Assembly: GCA_050951845.1 (NCBI GenBank)
Contig: JBMNJV010000005.1
Span: 244,443 to 308,442, forward strand
Length of the DNA stretch: 64,000 nucleotides
From: UBA5436 sp050951845
GTDB taxonomy: Bacteria > Bacillota > Clostridia > Saccharofermentanales > DTU023
Direction of reading: 5' to 3'
The notes under the pieces: model-generated
The model's database searches: none
The model's input: the letters and a program-made list of their open reading frames with translations, nothing else
Told to the model about the DNA's origin: nothing
Shown here: one piece after another, positions 42,111 to 51,386 of the stretch
Numbering within the stretch: the stretch's first letter is position 1
Layout of the letters: every line of letters begins with the position of its first letter
Program-made: the position numbers and the translations under genes

Positions 42111-43118
42111 TTATTCAGACATAGTTGATTGTCTTTTTATTAATTTAACAGGGAGGTTGTATTCTCTTTCTTCTATTTTTTCTCTATTTATAAGCCGCAA
42201 AATAATCTGAGCAGCATATTTTCCCATTTTTTCCATTGGTTGGCGAATTGTCGATATGGACGGTGTGCAATATTTAGTACATGAAATCCCATCAAAACCC
42301 ATTATTTTAACCGATTCTGGTATTTTTATATTTCTCTTACTTAAAGCCTTTACTACACTCATCGCACCTATATCGTTGTAACAAAATATTCCATCGAAAC
42401 TTAGATCATTATTATCCAATATTTTTTTTATTACTGAATAAATTCCTTTATAAGTCACATGATTTGTATAGTAAATTTGCGCTTCCATGTCATGCGCTTT
42501 CAATTCGTCAATAATTCCTGCTTGCCGACTGATTTTTGAAGATAGATCTCTTTTATCCATTATTGATATAATATTTTTACAACCACTATTTATCAACTCA
42601 CGAACAGCCAAACGACCTCCTTCATAGTTATCTGATTGTACAATTATGGGACTTTCTCCTTGTGTTAGGATAGTTGGTTTCCGATCTATATATACTTTCG
42701 GAACTGTAGAATTGTAGTTACCATCATATAATTGTTTGCAGCAAATATATATTATCCCACTGATATTTTGTGACTGTAACATCTGCATATACCGTTCTTC
42801 AAGATTTTTGTTTTCATTTGTGTTACAAACAATTGCAGTAAAACCATGAGATAACAACTTCAACTGAACTGCTAGCGTAATTCTTGAAAAAAATTCATTT
42901 GTAATATCCGGAACTATAATTCCAATTGTAGGTGAATGATTTGTTCGGAGACTTCTGGCAATGACATTTGGTACATAGTTGTATTCCTTTATTGCCTTTA
43001 AGACTTTTTTTTCAGTTTCAACCGAGTATTTACCTTTTTTATTAATTACTCTCGATATAGTAGCTACAGAATATCCTGTAATCTCCGAAAGTTTTTTTAA
43101 TGATACTGATTTTTTCAT
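42111..43118 (-). CDS. LacI-family transcriptional regulator
   Basis: 335 residues. The N-terminal LacI headpiece SLKKLSEITGYSVATISRVINKKGKYS is followed by a hinge (NYVPNVIARSLRT) and a periplasmic-binding-like sensor domain (TIGIIVPDITNEFFSRI, VYIDRKPTI, DNYEGGRLAVREL, GIFCYNDIGAMSVVKAL, IMGFDGISCTKYCTPSISTIRQP). It probably controls the sugar cassette on the same strand that begins at 40793, from which it is separated by the insertion-sequence debris. The ribosome site (GGGAAAATTTAAGAA) is weak. Confidence 0.93.
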   Translation of the reverse strand: MKKSVSLKKLSEITGYSVATISRVINKKGKYSVETEKKVLKAIKEYNYVPNVIARSLRTNHSPTIGIIVPDITNEFFSRITLAVQLKLLSHGFTAIVCNTNENKNLEERYMQMLQSQNISGIIYICCKQLYDGNYNSTVPKVYIDRKPTILTQGESPIIVQSDNYEGGRLAVRELINSGCKNIISIMDKRDLSSKISRQAGIIDELKAHDMEAQIYYTNHVTYKGIYSVIKKILDNNDLSFDGIFCYNDIGAMSVVKALSKRNIKIPESVKIMGFDGISCTKYCTPSISTIRQPMEKMGKYAAQIILRLINREKIEEREYNLPVKLIKRQSTMSE

Positions 43119-43517
43119 TTCTTAAATTTTCCCATTTCTAAATTAGAATGCAAGAATAGTATTCAAACATTTTTATTTCAAGCAAAGAAGATTTCTTGTT
43201 TTCAGACAATTATTGAAATATCTATTATGTACTTTCGCACTTTACTCTTAACCTAAATCATTTCTAGATAATCGAATTGGATTTATTCTTACTTTATAAC
43301 ATCTTTTGATTATTAAAACAAAACAGAAAAAAAGAATGTCCCGTACCCCGTACTGACCTCCAAAATTAGACCTAAGTTAGCATGAAGTTATTTCATGTTC
43401 TGATCAATAGAGAATTTTAAAATTAAGACTCGTGAAGATGTACGAAAATCGGCATTTCAATATATCGGATTATTTATAACGCGACTAGAACTTATAATTA
43501 ATATAAATACTTATTAC
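43119..43517. other. Gene-free stretch upstream of lacI-type gene
   Basis: AT-rich with no coding frame. It holds the possible IS3-type end (43346-43380) and the small hairpin CATGAA-GTTAT-TTCATG near 43381-43397. I see no clear promoter for the LacI-type gene. Confidence 0.5.
43346..43380 (+). mobile_element. Possible terminal inverted repeat of an IS3-family element
   Basis: CGTACTGACCTCCAAAATTAG resembles the TGTACTGACCCCCAAAAGTTAGAC ends seen in IS3-group elements. No transposase or second end is visible, so it would be a solo remnant. Confidence 0.35.
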
Positions 43518-43579
43518 AAACGAATCGGAAATTAGGTTTTTAAAATTTCAATTTTAAAAACCTAATTTCCGATTCGTTT
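43518..43579 (-). terminator. Very long perfect hairpin after the DHH pyrophosphatase gene
   Basis: A perfect 29-bp stem (43518-43546 with 43551-43579) and a 4-base loop lie 13 bases after the stop codon. The sequence ends in GTTT on both strands. It probably ends transcription of the gene, but it is about three times longer than usual. Confidence 0.7.
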
Positions 43580-43591
43580 TAACTTCATTGA

Positions 43592-45259
43592 TTAAACTAA
43601 ACCGCCTCTTAAATAGGAAAGAATACGAGGCACTACCTGACTTTTTCTTGAAACAACACCTTTTTGAAAAGAATTAATTTCTCCTTCAGTATTCGGAAAA
43701 ATAAAAGGCATGATCTTTTTTCCGGGTCCGCCTGCATAAAAAATCGAGCCGTTATCCCGGGCGGAAGTGAACATCATAATCCATAAATATATATTTTGTT
43801 CTTCTGATCGTTGATCTAAAACTTTAGATAATTCTTCATCGATTGCAGTGGTTTCATTTAAATGATACATCGTATATTGTGAAATCATGATGCTTTGATC
43901 CGAAACATTATAATTCTTTACATCAAACTCTAAAAGCTGATTGAGATCATTTAAGAATTCTTCAGAGCTTGCTTTAAAAATTTCTTCAGCTAAAGCATTT
44001 ATATCCAGATCCGTATATTCCGCCAAATATTTTGCTGTCATTTTATCTTCATTTGTTGTTGTAGGAGATTTGAAATTTAAAGTGTCAGCAATAATCGCAG
44101 ATAATAACAGCCCTGCAACATTAATATCCGGCTGAATATTTTGTTCAATAAACATTTTTGTAATTATGGTCGCTGTAGCACCTACCGGTTCATTGCGAAA
44201 AGCAACCGGTTTATCCGATGTTAAATCACCCAAACGGTGGTGATCTATTATCTCAATCACATCCGCTTTCTCTATATTAGGAACCGATTGAAGAGCTTCA
44301 TTATGATCTACCAAAACATAGCGTCGTTTCGGAGCATTGAGCAGCCGATAACGTGAAGTCAGCCCCATTACCCGATTTCTTTCATCGACAATCGGATAAG
44401 CACGATGCCTGCTGCGCATCATTTTTTCAATTCCATCCTCAACAAATTCCTGATCATTAAACACGACCAGATCTGTTCCCATTACCAGCTTAACCGGAAT
44501 GGAATAATAAAGAAAACGGCTCGTATTCATAGCATCATGACTAGCCAGAATAATCGCACAATCTTTTTCTCTTGCAGCCCGTAAAACCATCGGACCTATT
44601 TCTTTGGTCTGGACTAAAATCAGGACAGCAGTTCCTTTATCGATAGCTTCTAATTGAAAATTGGTATCATTCCCCATAATTACTATTTGGTCTTTTAAGT
44701 CATAAAACTTCAGATTATTAGCTGATAAAGCAATAATACTGACATTACCGTTATGACGAGACTCTTCCGGCATATAATACAATTTTCCTTCGATAGCTCG
44801 TGCCATATCTTCAACGGATGTTTTCTTCAGTAAATCAACAGATTTCGAGGTATCTTGTAACACAGTTTCTCCGATCGAAGAATTAGTTACAATCCCGAGA
44901 AGGCGACCTTTTTTATCCTGTACCGTAAAAACTTTATGTTGCTCATCAAAACGTTCAATAACATCTCGCAGAATTGCATCTTCCGAAACTCTGTTCGCAT
45001 CGTCCATCACCGTTTCATCAAGTCTCGGTCTGGCATCTCTGATTTTTAAAGGAAAAGGCAGCTCAAACTTTTCCAATAAAAATTTTGTTTCCGCAGTTAA
45101 GTTATCCAAATAACAAGCAACAACATTATAATCTTGTTTTTGCCTCAGATGTGCATAGCCGATTGCCGAAGCTATGCTGTCAGTATCAGGGTGGCGATGA
45201 CCTATTACATATACAATACCGCCACCACCATGTTCTCTGTACAAATAGTCAGTTGACAT
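43592..45259 (-). CDS. Manganese-dependent inorganic pyrophosphatase with CBS-DRTGG regulatory insert
   Basis: Family II pyrophosphatase, which hydrolyses PPi to drive biosynthesis. The DHH catalytic motifs are GHRHPDTDSIASAIGYAH and IIDHHRLGDL, with the DHHA2 domain at the C-terminus (SQYTMYHLNE... ending RKSQVVPRILSYL). Residues about 65-300 form the regulatory insert: CBS (VSEDAILRDVIERFDEQHK...LGIVTNSSIG), DRTGG-like middle (NVSIIALSANNL) and a second CBS (DQEFVEDGIEKMMRSRHRAYPIVD). In Clostridium the insert binds adenine nucleotides. 555 residues match this type. AAAGGAG lies eight bases before the ATG. It is transcribed alone. Confidence 0.93.
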   Translation of the reverse strand: MSTDYLYREHGGGGIVYVIGHRHPDTDSIASAIGYAHLRQKQDYNVVACYLDNLTAETKFLLEKFELPFPLKIRDARPRLDETVMDDANRVSEDAILRDVIERFDEQHKVFTVQDKKGRLLGIVTNSSIGETVLQDTSKSVDLLKKTSVEDMARAIEGKLYYMPEESRHNGNVSIIALSANNLKFYDLKDQIVIMGNDTNFQLEAIDKGTAVLILVQTKEIGPMVLRAAREKDCAIILASHDAMNTSRFLYYSIPVKLVMGTDLVVFNDQEFVEDGIEKMMRSRHRAYPIVDERNRVMGLTSRYRLLNAPKRRYVLVDHNEALQSVPNIEKADVIEIIDHHRLGDLTSDKPVAFRNEPVGATATIITKMFIEQNIQPDINVAGLLLSAIIADTLNFKSPTTTNEDKMTAKYLAEYTDLDINALAEEIFKASSEEFLNDLNQLLEFDVKNYNVSDQSIMISQYTMYHLNETTAIDEELSKVLDQRSEEQNIYLWIMMFTSARDNGSIFYAGGPGKKIMPFIFPNTEGEINSFQKGVVSRKSQVVPRILSYLRGGLV

Positions 45260-45336
45260 ATACTAGACTCCTTTTGCAGTAAACTATAAACATTTTAACA
45301 GATTCTTCACCGAAAGTATTGTCAGATATATATTTG

Positions 45337-46224
45337 TTATCTGATTTTATTGTTTGCTTTTAGTTCCTCTACAATTTCTACGATATGTTCCGTGTTTTCA
45401 GCAATCAAAACTCCGGCATCTCTCAATACTTTTTCCTTGTTTTCAGCACTACCCGTACCATCCGCTTCGACTATCGCTCCGGCATGTCCCATACTGCGAC
45501 CTTTCGGTGCATTTTTTCCTGCAATTAATGCTATTACGGGTTTTGTTACATGTTCTTTGATATATGCTGCTGCTAATTCCTCCTCATTGCCGCCTATTTC
45601 TCCGATCATAATCATACAATCTGTTTCAGGATCAGCTTCAAAATCAGGCAACACATCAACAAAAGTAGAACCCGGTATCATATCTCCGCCATTACCTACG
45701 CAAGTTGATTGACCAATACCTTTGTTCGTTAACTTAAATACGGTTTCATAACAATTGGTAGCAGATCTGCTCATTACGCCTACATGCCCAGGACTGAAGA
45801 TTCTGTGCGCCATAAAACCCACTTTTGTTTTGCCGGGGGAAATAACTCCAAAAGAATTCGGACCAAATAAACGAATGTTTTTTGCCTTTGCCAGGTGATA
45901 ACAATAAAGCATATCGTGTACAGGTACATGTTCAGCAATTGTAAAAATCTGCGGAATTCCCGCATCTATCGCTTCTAAAACTGAAGCTTTCGTAAATCTT
46001 GCAGGAACAAATACAACCGAAGCATTCGCATCAGTGGCAGCTTTCGCTTCTTTAACACTGTTAAAAACAGGTACACCGAGTACATTTTGGCCACCTTTGC
46101 CGGGTGTTACTCCGGCTACGACTTTGGTTCCATATTCAAGCATCTGTTCAGTGTGAAAAGTTCCTTCCCTTCCGGTTATTCCTTGTACTATAACTTTTGT
46201 ATTTTCATCAATTAAAATACTCAT
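45337..46224 (-). CDS. sucD: Succinyl-CoA ligase alpha subunit-like protein (ADP-forming acyl-CoA ligase)
   Basis: CoA-binding/phosphohistidine subunit, 295 residues. It shows QGITGREGTFHTEQMLEYGT, GVTPGKGGQ (CoA domain), TIAEHVPVHDML, GPNSFGVISPG and the active-site region GRSMGHAGAIVEADG with the phosphorylated His. Its start overlaps the sucC stop by four bases. In a cluster with a 2-oxoacid dehydrogenase and no visible TCA genes, it more likely forms ATP from an acyl-CoA (succinyl-, acetyl- or branched-chain) than runs a TCA cycle; this is inferred. Confidence 0.93.
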   Translation of the reverse strand: MSILIDENTKVIVQGITGREGTFHTEQMLEYGTKVVAGVTPGKGGQNVLGVPVFNSVKEAKAATDANASVVFVPARFTKASVLEAIDAGIPQIFTIAEHVPVHDMLYCYHLAKAKNIRLFGPNSFGVISPGKTKVGFMAHRIFSPGHVGVMSRSATNCYETVFKLTNKGIGQSTCVGNGGDMIPGSTFVDVLPDFEADPETDCMIMIGEIGGNEEELAAAYIKEHVTKPVIALIAGKNAPKGRSMGHAGAIVEADGTGSAENKEKVLRDAGVLIAENTEHIVEIVEELKANNKIR

Positions 46225-47375
46225 TCGTCCATCATCCTTTGAGCTAAAACTCCTACACCTTGGGGCAGATTCTTCGGAAGAATAATGTCGTCTTTCAATT
46301 TAGCCAAAATTCCGAGACCGAGATCCCGATTAGTTCCTTCCATTAAAACTGCAATATTATCTATTCCTTTGAAAGATTCCCATGCATAAACTATACCTTG
46401 GGCAACTTCATCACAACGTGTTATCCCGCCAAAAATATTAATCAAGACTGAGTTAATTCCTTCTGTAGAAAATAAAATCAGTAAACCTTCTTTAATCCGT
46501 TCAGCAGTTGCACCGCCACCTAAATCCAGAGCAGCTCCCACTGTGAGTCCGGCTTGTGTCAGCAAATCTATACAACTCATTAACATGCCTGAACCGTTTG
46601 ACATAACTGCAACTTGACCCCCTTGTTCAATTGGAATATAAAGGAAATTGTGATGTCTTGCTGCACGAACTAAAGGCTCTTCATGTAAATGTTCCCTGAT
46701 TTCTGCCAATTCAGGTAATCTGTAAAGTGCTGAATCATCTATTCTCACTTTACCGTCCAGAGCAATCAGATTTCCGGATTCATCCATAACTAAAGGATTT
46801 ATCTCGGCTAATAAACAATCTGATCCCGTAAAACATTGATATAACTTACTGATCACATCAAATAAATTTTTCTTGATACTCAGCGGCAAACCGCTGCGAG
46901 AAATAATATGTGTAATATGAAATTCTTGTAAACCGATCAAAGGATCAATTTCAACTTTTATTATTTTATCAGGCTGACTTGCAGCCAGTTCTTCAATGTC
47001 CATACCGCCTTCTGCAGAAAATATTACCACAGGCTTTTTACTCAATCTGTCTAAAAGAATTGACAAGTAGTATTCCTGCTCATATTCTGCTTTTTCCACA
47101 ACCATGATTTCATTTACTTGAAATCCTAAAAGTTCTTTATGTAACAAATCTGCTACATGATCTTGTAATTGAGAAATATTTTCCGCAAAACGGATTCCGC
47201 CTGCTTTACCCCGTTTTCCTATAGGAATCTGCACTTTTGCTACAAGCGGAAAGCCAAGTTTTGCTTCTTTTACTTTATCGGTAATTTCATCTTGCTGTTT
47301 GATGACACATGCTTTCATCGTAGGAATGCCATACTTATTAAAAAGGTCACGTGCTTGGTATTCTAAAATATCCAA
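46221..47375 (-). CDS. sucC: Succinyl-CoA ligase beta subunit-like protein
   Basis: ATP-grasp plus CoA-ligase subunit, 384 residues. It begins DILEYQARDLFNKYGIPT and shows AKVQIPIGKRGKAGGIRFA, EINPLVMDESGNLIALDGKVRIDD, SNGSGMLMSCIDLL, AALDLGGGA and INIFGGITRCDEVAQG. The start is a TTG three bases after the aldehyde dehydrogenase stop, with GGGAG nine bases upstream; no ATG is available nearby. It pairs with the sucD-type gene that follows. The specificity loop cannot be read reliably for nucleotide or acyl preference. Confidence 0.93.
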   Translation of the reverse strand: MDILEYQARDLFNKYGIPTMKACVIKQQDEITDKVKEAKLGFPLVAKVQIPIGKRGKAGGIRFAENISQLQDHVADLLHKELLGFQVNEIMVVEKAEYEQEYYLSILLDRLSKKPVVIFSAEGGMDIEELAASQPDKIIKVEIDPLIGLQEFHITHIISRSGLPLSIKKNLFDVISKLYQCFTGSDCLLAEINPLVMDESGNLIALDGKVRIDDSALYRLPELAEIREHLHEEPLVRAARHHNFLYIPIEQGGQVAVMSNGSGMLMSCIDLLTQAGLTVGAALDLGGGATAERIKEGLLILFSTEGINSVLINIFGGITRCDEVAQGIVYAWESFKGIDNIAVLMEGTNRDLGLGILAKLKDDIILPKNLPQGVGVLAQRMMDE

Positions 47376-47378
47376 AAT

Positions 47379-48764
47379 CTAATTCTCCCAAATTTCTTCA
47401 TCACCGGGAACAACAGCATTCGGAATAACGGTTGCAATTCGACTTACATTAAACAGATGCCTGAAACTCAAGTTTTCAGAAATTGAATTATTCCCCCAAC
47501 TGCCGCAGCCCAGGGTTGTAGTTGCTGCCAGACCGTTCACAAAGCTGCCTCCATTACTGGTTGCACAGATCTGGTTAATACAAAAACGAGATACCGGCAA
47601 GATTTGAGCTGCATATTCGATATGCTCCGTATTATTGGAATGTATACAGACAGTATGTCCTTTACCTTCAACCTCGAGGTTTGCATTGGCAATTTCAACT
47701 GCCTTTTCCCAGGTATCGTATGCGTAAATAGAATTCACCGGACACATTTTTTCTTTAGACAATAAATCATCTTTACCGTACGTATCTGCTTTAACAAGTA
47801 ATATTCTGGTTTCTTGCGGGACATCAATCTTTGCCAGTCCGGCTACGTCAAACGCTGATTGTCCGACACAATCTTTATTCATAATTCCATCCGGGAAAAG
47901 TGTATCGCGTAATGCTTTCACTTGTTCAGGATCTTCAATGTAAAATGCACCATTTTCTATAAAAGCAGCGACAATGTCTGAATAATTATCTGCCGGTACA
48001 ATTGAAGTTTGCTCACAAGAACAAATGATACCGTGATCAAACTCCCGACCCGCTACAATCATTTCCGTTGCCTTCATAAAATCGACATCTCGATCGATAA
48101 TACATTGAACATTTCCGGCACCGACACCAAACGCCGGTTTACCCGATGAATAAGCTGCTCTGACCATTCCCATACCACCGGTAGAAATGCAAACATCCGC
48201 CAATTTCATGACAAATCCCGAAGCTTCAACAGTGGGTTCTTCGATACATTGAATTAAGTCTTTCGGCACACCCATTTTTGCTAATTCTTGATTGATTAGC
48301 TGAACCGTGTAATTACTGCATTTTTTTGAACGGGGATGCGGACTGATAATTACCGCATTACGTCCTTTTACAGCAAACATGGCATTACACATCGGTGTTA
48401 CTATGGGATTTGTTGTAGGTGTAATAGCACCTACAACACCCATAGGTTTGGCAACCTTGGTAATTCCGGTCAGCGGATCACGATCGATGATACCGACGCT
48501 TTTTTCATCTTTCATATCCGCCCAGATAATTTTTGCTTTACCTCGATTTTTCGTAATTTTATGATCTACTCTGCCCATGCCGGTTTCTTCAACTGCCATC
48601 TCCGCCAGTTCCACCGCATTATCATAAACAACTTTTGCAATTGCTTTACAAATTGCATCAACTTGATCTTGAGAATAATTTTCGATTTCTTTTTGAGCTA
48701 TTCTCGCTTTAGAAATCATTCCTTGTACCATTTGTTCTGCGTTCATATTAAAGCTTTCTTTCAT
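47379..48764 (-). CDS. CoA-acylating aldehyde dehydrogenase (EutE/AdhE-N type)
   Basis: NAD(H)-dependent enzyme that interconverts acyl-CoA and aldehyde, 461 residues. It shows PMGVVGAITPTTNPIVTPMCN, ISPHPRSKKCS, STGGMGMVRAAYSSGKPAFGVGAGN and the catalytic Cys in FDHGIICSCEQTSI. The alcohol-dehydrogenase half of AdhE is absent. Two starts are possible: ATG 48764, or ATG 48746 preceded by GAAAGAAAG, which fits the family better. It sits 26 bases after the fused E1 gene and three before sucC, so acyl-CoA from the dehydrogenase complex can go either to the ligase (ATP) or to the aldehyde (NAD+ regeneration). Confidence 0.92.
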   Translation of the reverse strand: MKESFNMNAEQMVQGMISKARIAQKEIENYSQDQVDAICKAIAKVVYDNAVELAEMAVEETGMGRVDHKITKNRGKAKIIWADMKDEKSVGIIDRDPLTGITKVAKPMGVVGAITPTTNPIVTPMCNAMFAVKGRNAVIISPHPRSKKCSNYTVQLINQELAKMGVPKDLIQCIEEPTVEASGFVMKLADVCISTGGMGMVRAAYSSGKPAFGVGAGNVQCIIDRDVDFMKATEMIVAGREFDHGIICSCEQTSIVPADNYSDIVAAFIENGAFYIEDPEQVKALRDTLFPDGIMNKDCVGQSAFDVAGLAKIDVPQETRILLVKADTYGKDDLLSKEKMCPVNSIYAYDTWEKAVEIANANLEVEGKGHTVCIHSNNTEHIEYAAQILPVSRFCINQICATSNGGSFVNGLAATTTLGCGSWGNNSISENLSFRHLFNVSRIATVIPNAVVPGDEEIWEN

Positions 48765-48790
48765 GTCAAATTACATTTCTAATGAACCTA

Positions 48791-51271
48791 TTAAACACCT
48801 AAGGTTCTGCGTCTGAGCATTTCACCCTCGGTGAAATTATTGATCGGAGTATAGCCTTGAATCGGTTCTATTCTTTGATGATAAATATCAATGAACCAGT
48901 CTTTTTGCGGGAAGAAGTCTTTCTCAAATTCACGAGCCGGCGTAATCCAGTTATGTGCACCTAAGACTTGTACCGGTGCATCAAGATAATCAAATGCCAT
49001 GTCTTGAATGTTTGCAGCAAACTCTTTAAGGAATGATCCTTTTTCTGTAGCATCTCCCGCAACTATTATCTTGCCTGTCTTTTTGACGGATTCTATCACC
49101 TTTTCATAATTGAAAGGTACAAGTGTTCTGGCATCAATAACTTCTGCTGAAATATTATATTTTTCCTGTAATTCTTCCGCAGCTTCCAATGCTCGATAGA
49201 GTGTTGTCCCTATAGTTAAGAAAGTAACATCTGAACCCTTCCGACGAACAGCAGGTTCACCTAAAGGAACTTCATAAGATTCTTCAGGAACCCCTCCCTC
49301 AACAAATTTTTCTCCGACATCATAATAGTCCTGGCTTTCAAAAACTACTACCGGATCAGTTCCGTTGAGCGCTGAAGTTAACATACCTTTCGCATCATAG
49401 GGAGTTACAGGATAAATTACCTTTATTCCCGGAATATGAGCAACTAAGGATGTCCACTCTTGAGAATGCTGTGCACCGTATCTGGAACCGACAGACATGC
49501 GAATTACTACCGGCATTTTGAGGTAGCCTCCGGACATGGCTTGCCATTTCGGTAATTGGTTAAATACTTCGTCACCGGCACGACCTAAGAAGTCACAATA
49601 CATCAATTCTACGATAGCTCTGCCGCCGGCCATTGCGTATCCTATCGCGGACGCAACAATTGCCGCTTCAGAGATAGGTGAATTGAATAAACGATGATAC
49701 GGAACAGCTTCCGTCAATCCGCGGTAACAAGCATATGCACCGCCCCAATCACGCAGATCTTCACCATAAGCAATAAGAGTCGGATCTTCGTAAAACTTAT
49801 CTAACACAGCTTCAAAAATTCCGTCACGCAATTGATAACGTTTATTAACAGAATACTCCTCACCCTTTTCATCGTAAGCAAAGCGTTCACGCCGGGAAAT
49901 CTGTTTAACTCTGACATTGTCTTTTAATTCTTCTTTAGTTTGCAGCATATCAGGTTCTGCGTCAGATAATTTTAAGATTCTTTGATTGGAAAACATTACG
50001 TCGGCAATAGCTCTCGGCTCTTCTTTTAAATTAATTCTCGGAGAAATCTCGGAATCCACTGCCAACCTGGTTACATCTATCATCTTGTTTACAACATCTT
50101 CATCAATCAAATCAATTTCAGCCTGAGTTGCAATACCTGCCTCAATTAATTGGGCCGGGAAAGTTTTGATCGGATCATGTTCTTTCCAGGCATCCAGTTC
50201 TTCATCCGTTCTGTATGTTCCGGGATCGGGTATTGCATGATGATAGCGGTAAGTTACAAATTCTACAAAAACAGGACCCTCTTTTTGATCAATGTTTTTC
50301 ATTTTTCTTTTGTAAGCATCGATAACTGCTAACGGATTATTGCCATCAACAGTTTCTGCATACATTTGTTCAGCATTTAAAGCCGCACCGATCCGGGCAG
50401 GATTACCATATCCCATGGTTTCACCTCTGGTTTGACCGCCCATACCGTAATGATTATTATTGACATTAAAGATTAAAGGCAAGCCGCCTTTCATATCACC
50501 TTCCCATAAGGTTTTATACTGATCCATCGTTGACATCGCCAAAGCTTCCCATACCGGACCGCAACCAAGTGCTCCGTCACCTACATTGGCAACAACCAGA
50601 CCCGGTTGACGATTAATTTTTTTATAAAGGGCAGCTCCTAATGCTATACCTGCTGATCCGCCGACAATTGCATTATTAGGATATATACCAAAAGGAACAA
50701 AGTAACAATGCATCGAACCGCCAAGACCTTGATTAAATCCGGTTTTCTTTGCAAATATTTCCGCCAGAAAACCATATAAAATATAGATCAATGCCAGCTC
50801 TTTGATTGACATCTGCTCCGTTCTGAGTGATTCAATGGCTTTCAGCTGTCTGCCATCCATAAATGTTTCCATGATTTCCAGCAATTCAGCATCTTCCATT
50901 TTTCTTATAGCTGAAAATGATTTAGCCAAAACTTCATTATGACTTCTGTGTGTGCCGAAAATAAAATCGTTTTTATCCAGATAATATGCCTGACCTACAG
51001 CAACTGCTTCCTCTCCGAGAGACAGATGAGAAGGTCCGGGATTAAAATATTCTAAGCCATGATATGAGCTGGTTGTCTTGATTGAGTAAAGCATTTCTTC
51101 AAATTCTCTAATCAATCTCATATCTCTGTAGATGCCCATCAATTCATCTTTGGTAAAATTGTCTTTTTCGTCTTTAACTGTTTTCTGATACTGATTTACC
51201 GGTATATCTTGTAATTCAATCATGCGTGGTGCACGAGCTTCTTCCGGAATAATAGGTAATGATTTTGTCAT
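48791..51271 (-). CDS. 2-oxoacid dehydrogenase E1, alpha and beta subunits fused
   Basis: Thiamine-diphosphate E1 component in one 826-residue chain. The alpha half (about 45-400) has the TPP motif GDGALGCGPVWEAL...NNNHYGMGGQTRG and the phosphorylation-loop region YRYHHAIPDPGTYRT. The beta half (about 470-826) has AYGEDLRDWGGAYACYRGL, FNSPISEAAIVASAIGYAMAG and SRYGAQHSQEWTSLVAHIPG. E1 enzymes of this class decarboxylate pyruvate, branched-chain keto acids or acetoin; the motif set does not decide. AAGGAG lies six bases before the ATG. It follows lpd and E2 in one gene run. Confidence 0.92.
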   Translation of the reverse strand: MTKSLPIIPEEARAPRMIELQDIPVNQYQKTVKDEKDNFTKDELMGIYRDMRLIREFEEMLYSIKTTSSYHGLEYFNPGPSHLSLGEEAVAVGQAYYLDKNDFIFGTHRSHNEVLAKSFSAIRKMEDAELLEIMETFMDGRQLKAIESLRTEQMSIKELALIYILYGFLAEIFAKKTGFNQGLGGSMHCYFVPFGIYPNNAIVGGSAGIALGAALYKKINRQPGLVVANVGDGALGCGPVWEALAMSTMDQYKTLWEGDMKGGLPLIFNVNNNHYGMGGQTRGETMGYGNPARIGAALNAEQMYAETVDGNNPLAVIDAYKRKMKNIDQKEGPVFVEFVTYRYHHAIPDPGTYRTDEELDAWKEHDPIKTFPAQLIEAGIATQAEIDLIDEDVVNKMIDVTRLAVDSEISPRINLKEEPRAIADVMFSNQRILKLSDAEPDMLQTKEELKDNVRVKQISRRERFAYDEKGEEYSVNKRYQLRDGIFEAVLDKFYEDPTLIAYGEDLRDWGGAYACYRGLTEAVPYHRLFNSPISEAAIVASAIGYAMAGGRAIVELMYCDFLGRAGDEVFNQLPKWQAMSGGYLKMPVVIRMSVGSRYGAQHSQEWTSLVAHIPGIKVIYPVTPYDAKGMLTSALNGTDPVVVFESQDYYDVGEKFVEGGVPEESYEVPLGEPAVRRKGSDVTFLTIGTTLYRALEAAEELQEKYNISAEVIDARTLVPFNYEKVIESVKKTGKIIVAGDATEKGSFLKEFAANIQDMAFDYLDAPVQVLGAHNWITPAREFEKDFFPQKDWFIDIYHQRIEPIQGYTPINNFTEGEMLRRRTLGV

Positions 51272-51386
51272 GATCTTCTCCTTGATTTGATACTATTGTT
51301 TTTCATTTATGTATTGTTAATTTTTCCTGGTCCAAATAATATAATTTAATTCTTATCCTAAAATTATCAGTGTTAAACTGTCCATT

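Noticed and set aside
45337..47375. True TCA-cycle succinyl-CoA synthetase
   Set aside because: No other TCA gene is in the window and the genes are in a run with a 2-oxoacid dehydrogenase and an acylating aldehyde dehydrogenase. I keep the symbols for family only, not for the pathway.
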